Program-made: the position numbers and the translations under genes
Assembly: GCA_008933995.1 (NCBI GenBank)
Contig: WARS01002947.1
Coordinates: 310,001 to 374,000 of the forward strand
Direction: 5' to 3'
From: Datnioides undecimradiatus
Taxonomy: Eukaryota; Chordata; Actinopteri; Lobotiformes; Datnioididae
DNA length: 64,000 bases
Shown: piece by piece, positions 25,858 to 40,400 of the stretch
Layout of the letters: each line of letters starts with the position of its first letter
Numbering within the stretch: the first letter of the stretch is position 1
The notes under the pieces: model-generated
Told to the model about the DNA's origin: nothing
Seen by the model: only the letters and a program-made list of their open reading frames with translations
Databases searched by the model: none

Positions 25858-27716
25858 TGTATGTTGGTGTGTGTAAGAAGTGTTGTGTGTGATAGATCAG
25901 ACTCAGCCACACACAATCATAATCACACAGCCCCAAAGCCCAGAGCTCATTTACCAGGAAACATTATTGTTGTTGCTCCACAACCTGCTGCTGTCATTTG
26001 GTCACCTTTCATTCTCCACCTGAGACAAAATAACCAACTCTTTGAATCTTAACTTCACTTCCTTGTGTCTGGACTTGGTGTTTGTGTACACACAAACAGT
26101 GCAACCAGCTGCACTGTTTTCATCTCATTGCTTCGAAATACAGGTTCCTGTGCGGTTTCATACTTGTAGGGGTTAATCTGGGTGATGATCTGAGGTGCAG
26201 TCACTTGTCATGTTTTCATCAGTTATGCAGGTCATGGAATGCATCTGTAAAATGTCTCCAGTCGTACTCTGTGAACCTCATCTATCATAAATAAGTCAGC
26301 AAACATGCTTGTAGCTTTCTGAAAACATACATTTTTAAATTGATGACTCCTGAATTAAAAGTGAAGGGTATATATGAAAGTTGTTTTTACAGAGCATTAT
26401 ATATATCAAGTAAATGGATCAGGGTGAAAGGCTGAACACACTGGCTCAGACAGACAGGCGGCAAGACAAAAGAGAAATACTAACTGTACTGAAAGAAAGG
26501 AAGGCAAGCAGATGGTGATGGCAGAAGAAGAGAGGAAGAGAAATAGAGAGGTGAATCCGCACTACAAGACGAGATGGCAGATGGAGACGGAAGAGAGAAA
26601 GGCAGAGTCATTTAGGGACGGCGAGAATGAGCAGGAGGAGATGAGGAGACAGAGAGCAAGTGAGCAGATGAGTGTGTTAGAAAACCACTCAGCCGCTTTA
26701 GACAGCTTGAGAAAATAGACCACAGAAACCCACAGCGAGGTTCATCTCAGGTAACAGCTGCAGTATTCATCCATGCAGTTGATCAGAAGGCAACAGTGCA
26801 ATAGAAAGCATGGCTGTTAGTGGTTAGTCATCTGCATAACTGATCGAGATCTCTAAAATTACATTGTCAACCGAGAACTGAGTCGTCTAATCATCTGTTA
26901 TCTTCTATTTCAGTATTAGTCTGTGAGAACAGGCGTGCTTTGTTTTCACGGTGCACACCATATTTTATATTGTTTGGGAAAAGTGCTTTTTTGCTTTCTT
27001 CCGGGAGCTGGATGAGATTATTGATTCCACACTCATGTCTGTAAATTAAATATGAAGCTAAAGCCAGCATCCAATCAGCTGCAATCATCTTGTTGCCACC
27101 ACGTTGCCAGGTTACCAGCACAGACTCCAGGAAATCAACAGTGAATAAATTCATATTGCTACACATCACTGATTCTGTAATGCTACCTCTAAAATGTGCT
27201 TTGCATTCAGTTTGAATACATGAGAGCTTTACACCCTGTCTGCACAGGAGGCACAGCATGAGCAGCACGTTAGGAGAGAACAAGCTAGAGTCCTCTGTCT
27301 GTGTCTGCACAGGATGCTTTCAGGAACAGTGTCATGTCTAGGTTAGCCACATTTTGGCAAGAGAGACCAAACCTCAATCAGTGTAGCTACATGGAAGAAA
27401 ATAGACTTGAAGCATAGAAACATGCTTGGGGTAAAGGTCATGAGTATGCAACATGTAAAGCGAGCTAACATGAGCCTGCGTAGATGACTGAAGGGATTCA
27501 AAAAGAAGCTGAAACATCTATCAAGCATGTGAGACAGACAACTAAAGATAAAGAAAGTTCCTGAAACGCCTTCTGTGTCGACGCACCTTTAGAGATGCAA
27601 GCTGTCTGTTGATTCCAGTCTGGTTGTAGTTTCATATTTAGTATACAGACATAAGAGTGCCACGATTCTCCTCATCTAACACTCAGCAAGGACACAAATC
27701 AGTTATTTCCTAACAG

Positions 27717-27739
27717 ATATATATATATATAGAGAGAGA
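27717..27739 (+). repeat. (AT)n(AG)n microsatellite
   Basis: Seven AT units followed by about four AG units. Confidence 0.9.
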
Positions 27740-28295
27740 AATATCTTGGCCCTTTACGCTAAGGGCTAAGCTAGGTTAACAATGTGCTGACTCCAACTCT
27801 GAGCTTAAAGCAGATATATGACTGATATCATATTTCAGTTTACTCAGAAAGCCAATTAGTTTATTGAAGATGTCTATAAGAAGAGCAGTATACTGACGAT
27901 GCTAATAAATGACTAAGCAGCAGAACCCCAGCACACAGCTGCAAGGAACTGTCCAGCTGCTCAACACTTTGTTATGGACGCCAGCATCCTGTTTGTCCTG
28001 CTTTTGACACACACTCCAGTGAGAAACAGCAGCTGCCTGAATTTTTGCTAGGCGCGGACAGTTATTATATCATATCGAGAGCAAAGTCGCAGAAGTCCTC
28101 ACCAAAGTTTTTCCATGGCTGCAGCTGCACTGTTACCCTGTCACCACAATGAAGTGTTGAGAAGGAGTAATGCTAATGCAGTGCAGATGTATGGTGGAGA
28201 CGTTTTCAGATATACCCTGTGTATGCGGTGACACGGTGTGACTAAATGCATTTGCATGAGCTTTACGGGGACTCTTTTCTTGTTTTTTTTATTTA

Positions 28296-28302
28296 TGTGT
28301 GT

Positions 28303-28355
<53 letters not shown>
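28296..28355 (+). repeat. long (TG)n microsatellite, one interruption
   Basis: Sixty bases of TG with a single TA step near 28306. It ends 17 bases before a perfect hairpin. Confidence 0.96.
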
Positions 28356-28356
<1 letters not shown>

Positions 28357-28372
28357 ACAGAGTCAGCCTATC

Positions 28373-28424
28373 CACTCTGACTGTGCTTCGCCTGATGGAT
28401 ATCAGGCGAAGCACAGTCAGAGTG
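28373..28424. repeat. perfect 24-bp hairpin with GGAT loop
   Basis: The arm at 28373-28396 (beginning CACTCTGACTGTGC) is the exact reverse complement of 28401-28424 (ending AGCACAGTCAGAGTG), with only four bases between. Pairing stops sharply at both ends. No mismatch in 24 pairs suggests either a recent origin or selection on the fold. Confidence 0.97.
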
Positions 28425-31400
28425 AAAGTAAGAGCTGCATCATTTCAGTTCTCCAGCTTGTGTTTCACTATGACAAAGGAAAAACACAAGCGGTGAGCCT
28501 TTGATAGGAGGTTCAGCCATGTTTATCAGAGACAGTTCTCACTTAGCTTTAGTACCAATGACCGGAGGAAGTTCTGTCTGCCCAAGAAAAAGCCCAATAC
28601 TGTCACTGACTACTTCATCTAATGGTCACCGTTACCAGTAAAATTCAATAACAGGGTTTCCATGGAATCATAGCATCTGAACTGTGAGTCAAAGGAATCT
28701 TGAACAGACTTGAGTTTGGACCGAGATCAGCCCTGCAGCTGTTTTCATCACCACACTAAATTCTGGGAAGGGACGAGGGGAACCAGCTGCCAGGGGTCAG
28801 CGAGTGTGTGGATGAGGGAGAATACATCAGCTGTACAGTAAAAAGGAGGTCACTGAGTTGTTGGAAGGGGAGAGGCAAGCTACCAGTCTGTCTTTGTGTT
28901 AGTGTGTTTGAATCAGCTGCGTATGGAGTCATTGAGGCCCTGAGTGAGGCTGACACAGAGCAGAGCAGCAGTATTAACCAGACATGGCCATGAAGCAGAC
29001 CCACTGCCTTTGAGATCCTGCGTGTTCCTGGAAAGAATGCAACCTGTAGCAACATGCCAATAACTGTCCATCCTGCTTTACTCGTGTGTTATGGGATAAT
29101 GCACTGAAAGAAAACAGTCAGAGGAAAAAATACTTCATTGTTAGCCTTGCCTTCAGACAGATTCAAGTTTCGGATCAGCAGAAAGGAAAAGTTTGGTCAC
29201 AAAGGAAAGTGTCACAGTGAAATTCATCTCTTTGTTCTCGTAAAATATTTGTTCTAGAGGCTTTGAGACATGGTTAACACGCGCAGGATGAGCTAATTGC
29301 AAGCCAGCAAGACTGTCACGACAGCACCCGGCGTTTCTCTCTGGTTCCTCTGCCGTTTACTCCCCCTGACTTCTTGGAATGCAGGGCTGTTTAAGAGGAG
29401 CAAAAGCTTTGCTAACTAAAAGTTAGCTCGCCAGGTTGCAAACGGAACAATAAGTTCAGATGTTGTTAAAAAATCCGGTTTTCTTAAATAACAATCATTT
29501 CATTAATGAGAATCTGTTTACTCTCAAACAGAGAAGCTTTAAAGCAACTGGATGGTGCAAGAAAGGTAGCTTCCTCTATCAAAGGTCAAGTTAAACAGAG
29601 TTTCATTGATGCCATACACAGAGCACACATACCCTTTGCAGTACAGCCTAACAGTAAACAGTCTTTGACATACACACCTGTTTACGCTCACTGATGAATC
29701 AGCTGAAATTCCCCAAAATCAAGTACACAACAAACTTCCCCACAGTAGGGCCAACAGTCAAACGCACATAAAGTCAGTTTGAGTATCATTGTAAGACTGT
29801 ATTATGCACATCTGAAACAGAAAATGATCTAATCATATCTATTATATTCTAATCATTGTATAGGTACTGTTGTGATCTTTGATACTTTTCTGAGGATGTA
29901 ATATAATGTACAAGGGTTTTAGCAACATTAGTGATCAGTCTCTCTTTGTGTAGAGGTAACACTGAAAAAGGGGTCTTGGTTTTCAGGGTGGATTTTGGCA
30001 TTATTGCTGTGAGTCCTTTTCAGCTCCCTGCTGGAGAATGGAGAACGTCTCCGAAGCCTGAGGAATGCACTGACATCATTATTTAGGATTCTGCCAGGAC
30101 CAAAGAGTGGGGAGTAGTTAAACATAAAAGGCTGACTGAACCTCCTCAGTGTCTTCCCCATGCAACAGTACGGCGTTCCCATATGTTGTTTAGCACCGCA
30201 CAGTCACAAAGAGATGATGCTATGAAAGCATAATGGCTGTGATCTTAATGTTCAAACTAATACGTTTGGTTTGGTGAAATATCTCCTAAATTCCAAGTGT
30301 TCATTTCATTGCCTGTATAAAACGTGGTTAAGCTAATTAGATAAACGAACTAACTCAATAGAACCAGACTGTGTTCTTCCAGGTTGACTATAAATGTAGT
30401 TTGCCTCATATTCTTGTAACAGTGTTGAAGTGATGGTCTGTTTGCACTGTTAAAGGCTGTGAATCATTCACTGTGCTATGCTCCCCTTAACATTTAAAAA
30501 GACTTCATCCAATGTTGGTTCATCCCCTAAAAATCCCAGAATTAATGACGTAATATCAGCCTCAGCTGCTCTGTGCGTGAACATGGTAAGCTCTCATGGA
30601 TTCCCAGCTCTCCTGTTCAGTCTGTTTACAGTCCCTGTATGTACATAGTTTGTTATCTGATGAGAAAAGAGACTATATGATTCACGAGTCATAAAGCTTC
30701 TGCTGTTCCGTGCGGGAAAAAGGCTCGGTCTGTTTACATTCAGGATCTAAATGCACTTTTCCTCACTTATGCATTATAGATGCTGCCTGTGCAACTGCTT
30801 AATCAAAAATTGGCACCAGGGTTCAGAAGGGGACTCATCGCTTTCAATCTAGCAAACACGCCCGCAGCATGAACATGGACGTGTCATGGGCGCTGTCATG
30901 CTCTTTCAGGAAAAGTGCTGCAATATTACAAACAAACAGACGAGGATCTGCAATATCAGCCGCCCGTACCACCCCTCCGTCTCTCTGTGTACACACACGC
31001 AGGCAGACCACTGCACACAGAAATGTACACAATGGGCCATGTGCACATGCACACACAGGAACAAATAAACACACACATGGTGCACACATGTCTCTGTGGA
31101 GGCTGGGGTGTGTTGGTTTCTGTGGAAGTCGGAGGGTGAGATAAGAATGGGCCGGGGCTTCCACAGAACAAGTAGGAGGCAGCCACATGTCAGAGTAAAA
31201 ACAGAGTGGGTGGGGGGGTGAACAACCCTCTCAAGGACCTGTAGTGAATGAGTGGCAGTGTTGCTCTGTCTCTGGTAACATTTACACTGTTTGCTCAGCA
31301 CATAAAGACGAGTGAGGCAGTGATGAGGCCAAACAGTTTGCTCTCATGTTCTGTAAAGCTTCATTTAGGTTTGATCCAACCTGCTCACTATTGGTCCCAG

Positions 31401-34400
31401 TTTAAAGTGTCAAGCTTTCATTGAATGCATTAAATAATGTCTGTGTGATTTCACTGTGTAAGGATTTAGTCTCATCGACACACTATAGAAGTTTTGAATG
31501 GTAATGTCAATCTCAGGGGTGACTGGAACGCCTTGTTTCAAAGTAATTATGTCATGATACGGCTTGCACCTGCAAATGAAGCTGAACACAAAGAGCTCTT
31601 GGCTCTGCACCAACTCTAATGCTCTGTCTTTCTGCTTCACCTTCACACTCATTATGATGATTTTTATGAAATCATCAAAGTATATACGACAAGTGTCATG
31701 CTAAACGCAACTTCACACACCACACTGCATGTCCACCATTCATCTTTAAAGATAAATTCAACAGCAGACTGTCAAAAAACTTTAATTTTCAATTATTTTT
31801 TTTATCAAAACATGAAAAAGAAGCCATTTCTGAAAGGAAATGCCATTAATGTTACCATAATGTAACGTCATTCTTACATTTATGGACAATCTCCCATCTC
31901 CTAACTTGCATTATCATGTCAGTGTTCGATGCTCTGCAAAGTAACTCCCCATTTGCATTTCAAAATGCCCCCTGCGAATGAATGTGTGTTTTACATATGC
32001 AATCACCAACAGGCTTTAGAATTCACATTTAGTGTTCACATTCCACATCGGCAGGCTGTGGTGCTGTCTGCATGCCAGATCTGTGGCACACTGCAGCTCT
32101 CCGTCCTGTTATTACTCCTGCAGTCACACCCAGAAGGCTGCTGCCAGCTCCTGTGGCATTACACTGATAACTCTTCGCCCAGGTTATTGGGTTCGTGCAA
32201 TATAAATAGGATTTTATCATGACTGTTGCTGACAGTTAATGAAGGATTACCACAGCATCTCTTTCTAGCACGAAGAAATACAACCTGCAGACTGGTGGAT
32301 TGTTCTGTGGCAGTGGAAATGTAATAGAATGTTGTTGCTGGATTGAAGAACACATTTCTAATTGTCTGAGTTACATCTGGCCACAGCCAGGCCGGCTGTT
32401 TGCTGGTCTTCGTGTGGGTAGCTAAGTGGCTGCTGGTGGCTTCATGTCTAATGGACAGATATGAGAGTGGTATAGCCCTTCTTATCTAGCTTTAACAACA
32501 ACATGAATAAGCAAATTACTCAAACTGCTGCAAATCGCTGTGGAATGTTACGTTTCTTGTAAGCACCATAAATGAATGTCAGCTGTAAAGTTGCTGGCAA
32601 AATGTCTTTTTTGAACAGTCACTATGAATCAGCTGCTATTAATAATAACAAAGAGCAATAACAAAGCCAAATTGAAGCAGCATTATGGTTGGACATTGAC
32701 TGCGTCACTGTGAACCCAGTGGACAGTAAGAGTTCAGGTTAAAAGGTGTGCCTACATTACAGTTCTTTTGTGTTTAAACAGACGTCAGCGCACACAAAAC
32801 TCTGAGGAGCAGCTCTTTCTGACCACTAACGACAAGCTGGATGTTGTTCTATGAAGATATGTGCTCCAGATGTTGTTTTATTTTTTATGTTTCGATAATA
32901 TATTAAGATATATATCATCTATACCTTTAAAGAATTGCTCTTTTCTGTGAAAATGTATTTTTATTTCCCTTCACTGGCAACGAATGTGTACAAATTATCA
33001 CTTTAACTGTACATGAACATTTGAGATGTTTACAGGATCAGTTTATCCTGGAATCAGGTCTGCAAGCGAAGCAGTGGGGACAACTGTTGTTTAACGGTGT
33101 TTGGTGTTTGTGTGAACTGTGATGACATCGTCCGCGAAATACCTGCACAGACAAAACACTGGTCTAAAACAAGCGCTGCTCCAAACTGGCGAAAAATGTG
33201 ACACACCCGCTTTTGCCTCTGACTCCTCTCGTCCTGACACCCCACCCATCACGCACAAAAACAAACACACCCCAGGTAAGTTACCCTCTCATGTAACTCC
33301 TTCCCTTTGTTTCTGCTTTCTTTTCACGTGGCTGAATGTGGCAGGTCTATTGTTAACCAGCGCTTTACTTTCACACTCGCACTGTGACTCATAAACGGAA
33401 AGAGGTGCGTGTGTGTTTGTGTGCCATTGCTGTTTTCGTACTTGTGGCAATTTATGAGTCACATCCTCTTTGTTTTACTATCTTTGAGTGGACTCTGAAG
33501 TGGGGTAGAGTGTGGCTGTGGGTGTAAAAACATGAATTTGGAGCTCCTGTGTAGGTCCACTTCTCCATTCCTGCTTTCTCTACGTCTGAAAAACCCTACG
33601 CCTGTCTCTCTGTCTGTCTGTCTCTCTCTCTTCCCACCTCCCTCCCTGTCTTTCACATGTGTTTACTCCGCTGTTGAAAGTCTGAAGCTCAAATTCTCAG
33701 TCTCATTATCTCCAGAAGACTATTCATGTTCTGCAGGTGCTTCAGTTCCCTGGTTTCACATCAGTCTAAGGCCATTCTGCAATGACATAATGTATTCCTT
33801 TATTTATTAAAAGCAGTAAAAGCACAGGTTACCACATAATGAGGCATCTTTTTTACCTGTACAGTTCCAGGTGAAGTGGAAATAATGGGATACTTCCTAA
33901 TGATGGGGCTTTTGTTTTCGCAATGCCAAGCTTCTGTTTGTTCTACTGCAGATTTGACCTCGACATAACTGTCAGTGTCACACCTGATAATACTACAAAC
34001 TTCCTTTTAGCAAAACAGCGCACTTCATTGTTGAATAAATAAAACTAGGTTAAAAGAAATCCCCACTGACAACTGATTTCCAGTTCCCTTCCTGCAAATT
34101 TAGAGTCACTTCCTCATACTGAGAATTCTGGACGGCCAGTGACCCACATGCAGGGGTGTTGCTGTTGACTGGGACGCAGCTGTGCAGTGTCCTTCCCTTG
34201 TGTCACCACAACTTCTTCCCTAATGTGACGCACGTGGAACCAAAAGTCAGTGTTTCGGATGTGTTTTATCTGTCATTGCTCAAAAAAATCTATTGAAGCT
34301 GAGTGGATACACTTTTTACTGTGATCGACTCATATTGCAGTTAATGAGTCTTTTGTGTCTTGGTAGTGACAAATTATACAAAAATCCCCAGTTAAAGCCA

Positions 34401-37400
34401 TTATGATGGATATTTTCATAATAATAGTATGAAATGTGAAAATGTGAAAGAGGTTTCTTGTTGTAATGAACCCACAGACATAACTCTGGAGCTTTATAGT
34501 GAGTTCCAGCTCATAGTTGTCCAGTCTGTCTTCACTGTTTACTGCTCTCAGAGTTTGTGGACACTGCAGCTGGCAGCTGTTTGCAGTGAATAGGCTGTAA
34601 AACCCCGCTGTACGCTACCTGCTCAGCACCAAATGGCAGGCGGACATGGTTAGCAACTAGCTGGTGAAGCTAATGGAGTATTTATTAACTCATGGGCTGA
34701 AAATGAAGTACCAAAATGAGTTTTAAAAGGAGTAAATATTGGACTTATGCGTGTTCACCAGCAAGTCAGAAACTCAATTCTGTATGAATGTATTGTTGGG
34801 TGTCTGTATGCATTAATTCTTTAATATGTGACAAACAACACATAATATTTATTCAGCTCAGCTCTGTTTCATATTCTGTATTCAGCTGGGGTTCAAGAGC
34901 TCCCTTCACAGATCTGAATATTCAACTCCTCTGGTGTTGCAGCGGTGCCGTCATTACATGATTGTCATTAAAGTAATTGTTGGAAAAGCATCATTAATTG
35001 ATGAGTTGCACAAGTGACCTGATTCCCAAGTAGCTGAATGAGCTCAGCAGGGTGCTCCAGCAGCCAGTCGTGCTGACGCTTCTGCACAGATCAGCGTGGA
35101 GGCATTGTGGTGCTAACTGTCTGTGATCCTCTATTGTCGCTAAATGGCCACAGTGATAATAGGTCACATTCCAGCCCAGCTCGGCCCTGCAGCAGCAGCC
35201 AGTCACTGTGTCTGTGTGTGTGTGTGCAGACGAGAGGTGTGAGCACCAGTCTCTGTACATGCGTGTGAGTTTGAGCACAGGCACCGGGTCTCCTGTGTCT
35301 GTCTGCAGTGTTCATGCTTGTCTGTGTGTGGCCTGGCTGTGCACTCAGTCACTGAGGGAACTTGTCCCAGCTTCACATGGATGAACTCACCCTTGATGTC
35401 ACTGTTGTGGCTGCATGCTGAGTAGACCCTTCATTTGCTGCCATACTGGTTGACCTCTATCGACCGCCCACATGGAGAATAGAGGGAAAGAAAGGCAAAT
35501 TAAATGAGAAACAGCCCAGTGGTGCCAGGGATGAGAAGACAGTAATTCACAAAAACACTCCTCAGCAGGAGGAAGCTTTTTACTATCATATAAAAGCTCA
35601 TGAAGGTGCAATCGGTCCATTTTTTTACTGTCCAACATATTATCTAAAGATTTTTGACAGCGCAATTGATGGAAACAGAGCACACATCTTTGTTGTACAA
35701 TAACGTTTCCAGAACAAACTCAAAATGACAGGAGTGAATGAATGTCACAGATTGCCTCATGTTCGGTTAAGCTCTCTCATCCTCAGTCTAAAATTTTGTC
35801 TCTTGCCCTGGGACCCATGCTCATTAAAACATATCGCCATGAGGAGCTCCATCAGTAATAGACCCACAACCTATTTAAATTCCTGACCCACAGGACGAAA
35901 TCCAAAAGGGATTTCCCCAGAGAAATGTTTCATTTCCATGAAGAAACACCCCACTCCCATTTACTTTTTGTGATTTTCTATTGATCCCTGAAGGATGTTC
36001 TTTTCAGTTACCTTCCATCACAGGCAGGTCATAGGTCAGGGTCAGCCACAGAGGGGTACCAAAGATAGAAGAGATTCAGCATTTAGAACACTCCTTAACT
36101 CCTGCAATAAGGCAGATAATACAAATATATAGCGTTTTCATTAATGTATGAATCTGTTCCAGCTTAGTTGTACTGCTTTGGAGCACAGTCTGCAAAGAAA
36201 TGTTTCATTATTTTGGAAAAAACTGACAACCACAGGCTTACTGTAACAAGGCAAACCATCAGACCACTTGACATGCTAATATATCTGCTATTAGCCCAGT
36301 TCCTCAGTCCTGCACACGTGAAAATCAACATTTCAACACAGCAGAATTTCCACTGTCTGGATGGGACAGCTATTTTGAGCTGGCTGGATCAGAGTGATTG
36401 TTCCCAGAGTTTAAATGAATGTCAACTTCTGCTGCCGTGAGTTTGGCGCACACTATAGATACACTAAAATAAGTGAGTATTTTCTAAGTAAAATAACACA
36501 TGATGAATCATCCCTGAAAGATTCTGAGCACTTTACCATGTGACGCTGACACTGTACAAAAGAAGGGTTTATGTCTATTAGTAAACCAATGCAGCATAAC
36601 AGGACAACCCTGCCCTGCAGGCTGTGACTGCGAGCTGCTGATTAACTACACACAAACCAAGTTAGGCTTTCACAGAAATCACATGTGAAGAAATATTCCC
36701 ACTGCGGGCCACTTTGATGACAGGTTGACGTTTGTTAACTGGTTTCAACGCCTTCTTCACTTCAGCACAAGCATCTTTTAATTTTTTTTATTACATCTGT
36801 TTATTTTCAACGTCCTCCTTCACTTTCATTGCTTCAAATTTATTTTCTTCAATATCAGGAGATCTGACTCAACAAGAATGTTGAATGTTTTACCCGCCAG
36901 GCTAAATGCCTTAGCTTATCGATAGGCAGCAGGGGCTGATGCATCCTGAGATGAAGATCTTCGGACTGCACATGTATCACGAGTTCAACAGCATCAACAG
37001 TATCTGTACTCCAGCTAAAGTTAAACCTAACTAAACCTGTTGTACTGGAGTAGATTATTGTACTTCTTTCATTGCTGCCGCTCACACAAAAACCCAGCTC
37101 GGTGTTAACAAGCCCGGCATATTCTAGTTGAGTTCACTTTGGCTCATGTGTCATCTTATCCATTAAATGCAATAGTCTTAGATGCCTGTCCAGAACACTC
37201 TGCCCAAAACCAGGGATCCTGTTCTTCTATCCACCTGCCTATGTTATCCAACAATGTGTCTCCATTGTGTCCTACACAATGTAAGCTGTGTCTGAAGATT
37301 TTCACTGTTATGAAGAACATCTTGTTTCAGCCAAAATAGCACCAAGCCTTTAACAAGGTTAGGAGGTAATGGATAATTTGTTACACTCCCATATTGTACA

Positions 37401-40400
37401 TGACAAAGAAAAACAATCAGGGACTGTAGCAGAGGCAGTCAGAGAGTCTGCACCTGGAAAACCTTCATGTGTCACATATGTTGTAGAAGACGTTGCACAG
37501 AAGAATGTCCTAGTGCCAAAACAATCCAAGTGTTGCTCTTCATTAAATTCTGATGCCACCTGCTCAAAGGACTGAGCATATCTTTATGTTTCCATAATAC
37601 AACATCTGAGGTATGTCTGCACTGCTCTGCACAGAACAGCTTAAACACAGTGATGGAAAGGAACATGAACAGTGTACTGTATGAATTTATTTCTACTTTT
37701 ACTTAAGTGAAGTTTCTGAGTAACACCGCTGCTTTAATGTTGAGCAGAGCAAGAACCTGCAGAATTACTGGCCCGCTAAGCAAATACAACTGTTTTTGTA
37801 ATAGAAGATTTGGATGCAAGTGCCTTCCTAAGATCTGCAAATTGCCGGCGCAGAAGCTGTCACACACAGATCTTCGCCTTCACTTGGCTGACGTTATACA
37901 ACTCGACAGATGATCAGCTCAGGGGCCTGAAGTTGTGAAAGCAGGTGAGATTTCACTGGCAGTGTTACTACAGTTCATGCCTATACGACTGCCTCCACCT
38001 GCCTGCACAGGATTCCTTTTCGAAGTATGACATGAAAATGCATGACTGATAGTATGAAGAAGCACACAGTGAAATGTATGGAATCTGACTGAGTTTGGGC
38101 GCGGCCGGTGACTTAAGTTTTTCGCTCCTTCACAGCTCACCTGTGGTAAAAGTTAAACGAAAAACAGCCTTTCACTGGACCCATGCCCACAGTAGTCAGC
38201 ATATGTATATTGCATAAGATGAGGCTCCTCTCATGAGAACCAGCAGCAGCACGGTCTTTCCACATGCACTCTGAGGACAGTACCTCCAAGCCAAATCATA
38301 AATTTCACATTTGTCATGAATACTGATGGAGCTGCTCCAGGGCTGCAGGATAGACAAGGCCAAAGTGGAAAAGTGGCAAGACCATGGCTGCGCCTGCACC
38401 CAAATCAGAATGGATGATATAAAGGAGATGACAGATGAGAAAGGGGGTGATTGAGGGTGCAAAATCCCTATATATGGACATGGATATTGAAGAGAAGATA
38501 GGAAAATATTACTTCTAGTGATACAGAGCACATGGGTGAGAAGTGAGAACCAAAGGGAGTGAAGGCTGATTAACCAAGCTTGGAGTTTCAAAATGGAAAT
38601 CTCTTGTGTCAGCAGTTGACGTCTGCCAGTGTCTCAGGTTACAAGTTTTACTTAGACTGACAGGAATTGATGGCCTATATTTCTTTAGGCCACTCATACT
38701 GTATGAGTTCCCTCTCTGCTGCACTGCTCCTCAGCCTTCCCCTCTGGTTTTCTCCCCATTCTTTTCCAAACTCTTCATTTCCTTGGGTCTCTTTCCACAT
38801 TATCCGTTTCCTATCAACATACTCTCCCCAACCTCTGCCTGTTTGTTTCCCTCCTTCACATCTCCAATTTGCTTAAGATGTAGTCTGGTCATACAGTAAT
38901 TCTCCCAGGTAAGTAAACAGACTCTCCCGTATGGCCACTGTTGATCCACCGTGCCGTCTGCTCTGCACTGACGTCAGGGCCAGAGAATGTAAACAAAGGC
39001 TGGGTACTCCAGGCCTTGCCTCTCCCACGTTCCCCTCACATTACAGGCCACTGTTTATACTAGGCTTCCCTGCTGCACAAGTGGCCTCGGTGGCATGTGA
39101 GAAGCATAAGAGGAATGTTCCTACCAGTGTGTGTTGTTAAGACACTGGCTGCGCACGGACCTGGTGGTTTTGCGTAGTTTTTGTTTGACCTGTCCACATT
39201 CTGAAGCACTGTGAGTTTAAGGGGAGAGGACCAAAGCAAACAGGTGCTCTGACGTAAAACACAGTACTTCCTCATGAAATAAAGAATATTTACATAACAC
39301 TGGATCGTTTCTATAAAAGCAGAAATGAAATCTTGACTTTACATTTAGTCAATTAGTGGTAAAATGTCAGAAAGTACATGTACTCAAGCACTGTGCGCAA
39401 TATTTATTTATCTATTTTTGTTTCAGCTCATATGACATATGATGTGACATTGTTTACAGATTGTTACAGATTATATAGAGCCATACAACATTATCACAGT
39501 CGCATTAGTCTGTATTGCAATTGAAAGAAAGAAAGAAAGAAAGAAAGAAAGAAGGAAAACGCCTATATGTAGAATTATTTGTGCGTCCAAGCAAAGTTTC
39601 ATTCATTATGAAGAATACAAGCTCTTTAGGAGCAAACGGATGTTGACACCTTTGAATGTTTGGTGAGGACAGCATTTTAAGTCTGGCGCTAGTTAGCTAG
39701 AGCTGTTTATTTACAAGATTGCAATGAAGTAGGTGGTGTTTTCATTCATTTTTATCACATAGGAAAATACATCAGATGTGACTAATGGAGGTTATGAGTC
39801 ATCTTCTCGTGACTTGGAGACAGGGTGTCATCAGACAGAGGAGAAGAGAGGGGGGTGGAATGGGTTAAGAGGGGAATGGGATGTGGAGGTGAGGAGCAAA
39901 GGAATTCTGTTCTGCATTCCTGCCCTTCCCTCCAGGGACAGCAGGGCCAGACGACTCCTCGTGCTTCCTCCTGCGGGGCTACTACACACACATACATTAG
40001 AGTGAAACAGCCATGCTGAGAGGCACTCAGCAGCATGTGCTGGCTGCATGTGCAGAGGGCCAGCAGAGAAAGGAGGTGGGTGAGGCCAGTAAGATGATGC
40101 TCCAGCCATTCGAAGGTTAATCCACTCATCAGGAATGAAAAGGGATACTGCAGGTACACAATTCTAACCTCTTTAATGTGAATAGCACACTGAATATTCA
40201 CCGTTTTCAGCATGAATATTCACCAATATCAGCCACAAAGTCACACAGTAGAAAACTTTTAATCATTTAAAAAAAAAAGTTTATTTACAATCCAAACTAG
40301 AGATCCATTTACACTTCCTACTAAGTACTTCAACTTTTCTGGAACTTTTAACTGCCCATGCCATGTTCACCAAGTGTTTACTACAAACTGCAATATATTT

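Larger units (their letters stand above)
17394..28295. other. non-coding DNA, no gene seen
   Basis: About 11 kb with CA/TG runs (20024-20044, 21032-21063, 25834-25857), a T-rich run at 19685-19710, a G12 run at 21751-21762, an AT/AG run at 27717-27739 and a purine-rich patch at 26460-26720. Open frames, including 139 codons on the minus strand at 26891-27310, show no known domain. Confidence 0.6.

Noticed and set aside
26891-27310. 139-codon open frame, minus strand
   Set aside because: More normal composition than most, but no domain, no start context of note and no splice partner seen. It could be worth a database search, but I cannot support it.
30844-31301. Overlapping open frames on both strands
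   Set aside because: They arise from CA/TG-rich sequence; translations are Cys/Val or Thr/His repeats.
38196-38591. 131-codon open frame, minus strand
   Set aside because: A hydrophobic, Ser-rich reading without domain or conserved motif; composition explains it.
39782-40213. 143-codon open frame, minus strand
   Set aside because: No recognisable domain, and it overlaps several equally long frames on both strands, as expected by chance.
40255-40320. Possible 3' end of a minus-strand transcript (AATAAA on the minus strand)
   Set aside because: A single hexamer in AT-rich DNA, with no coding exon on that strand nearby.
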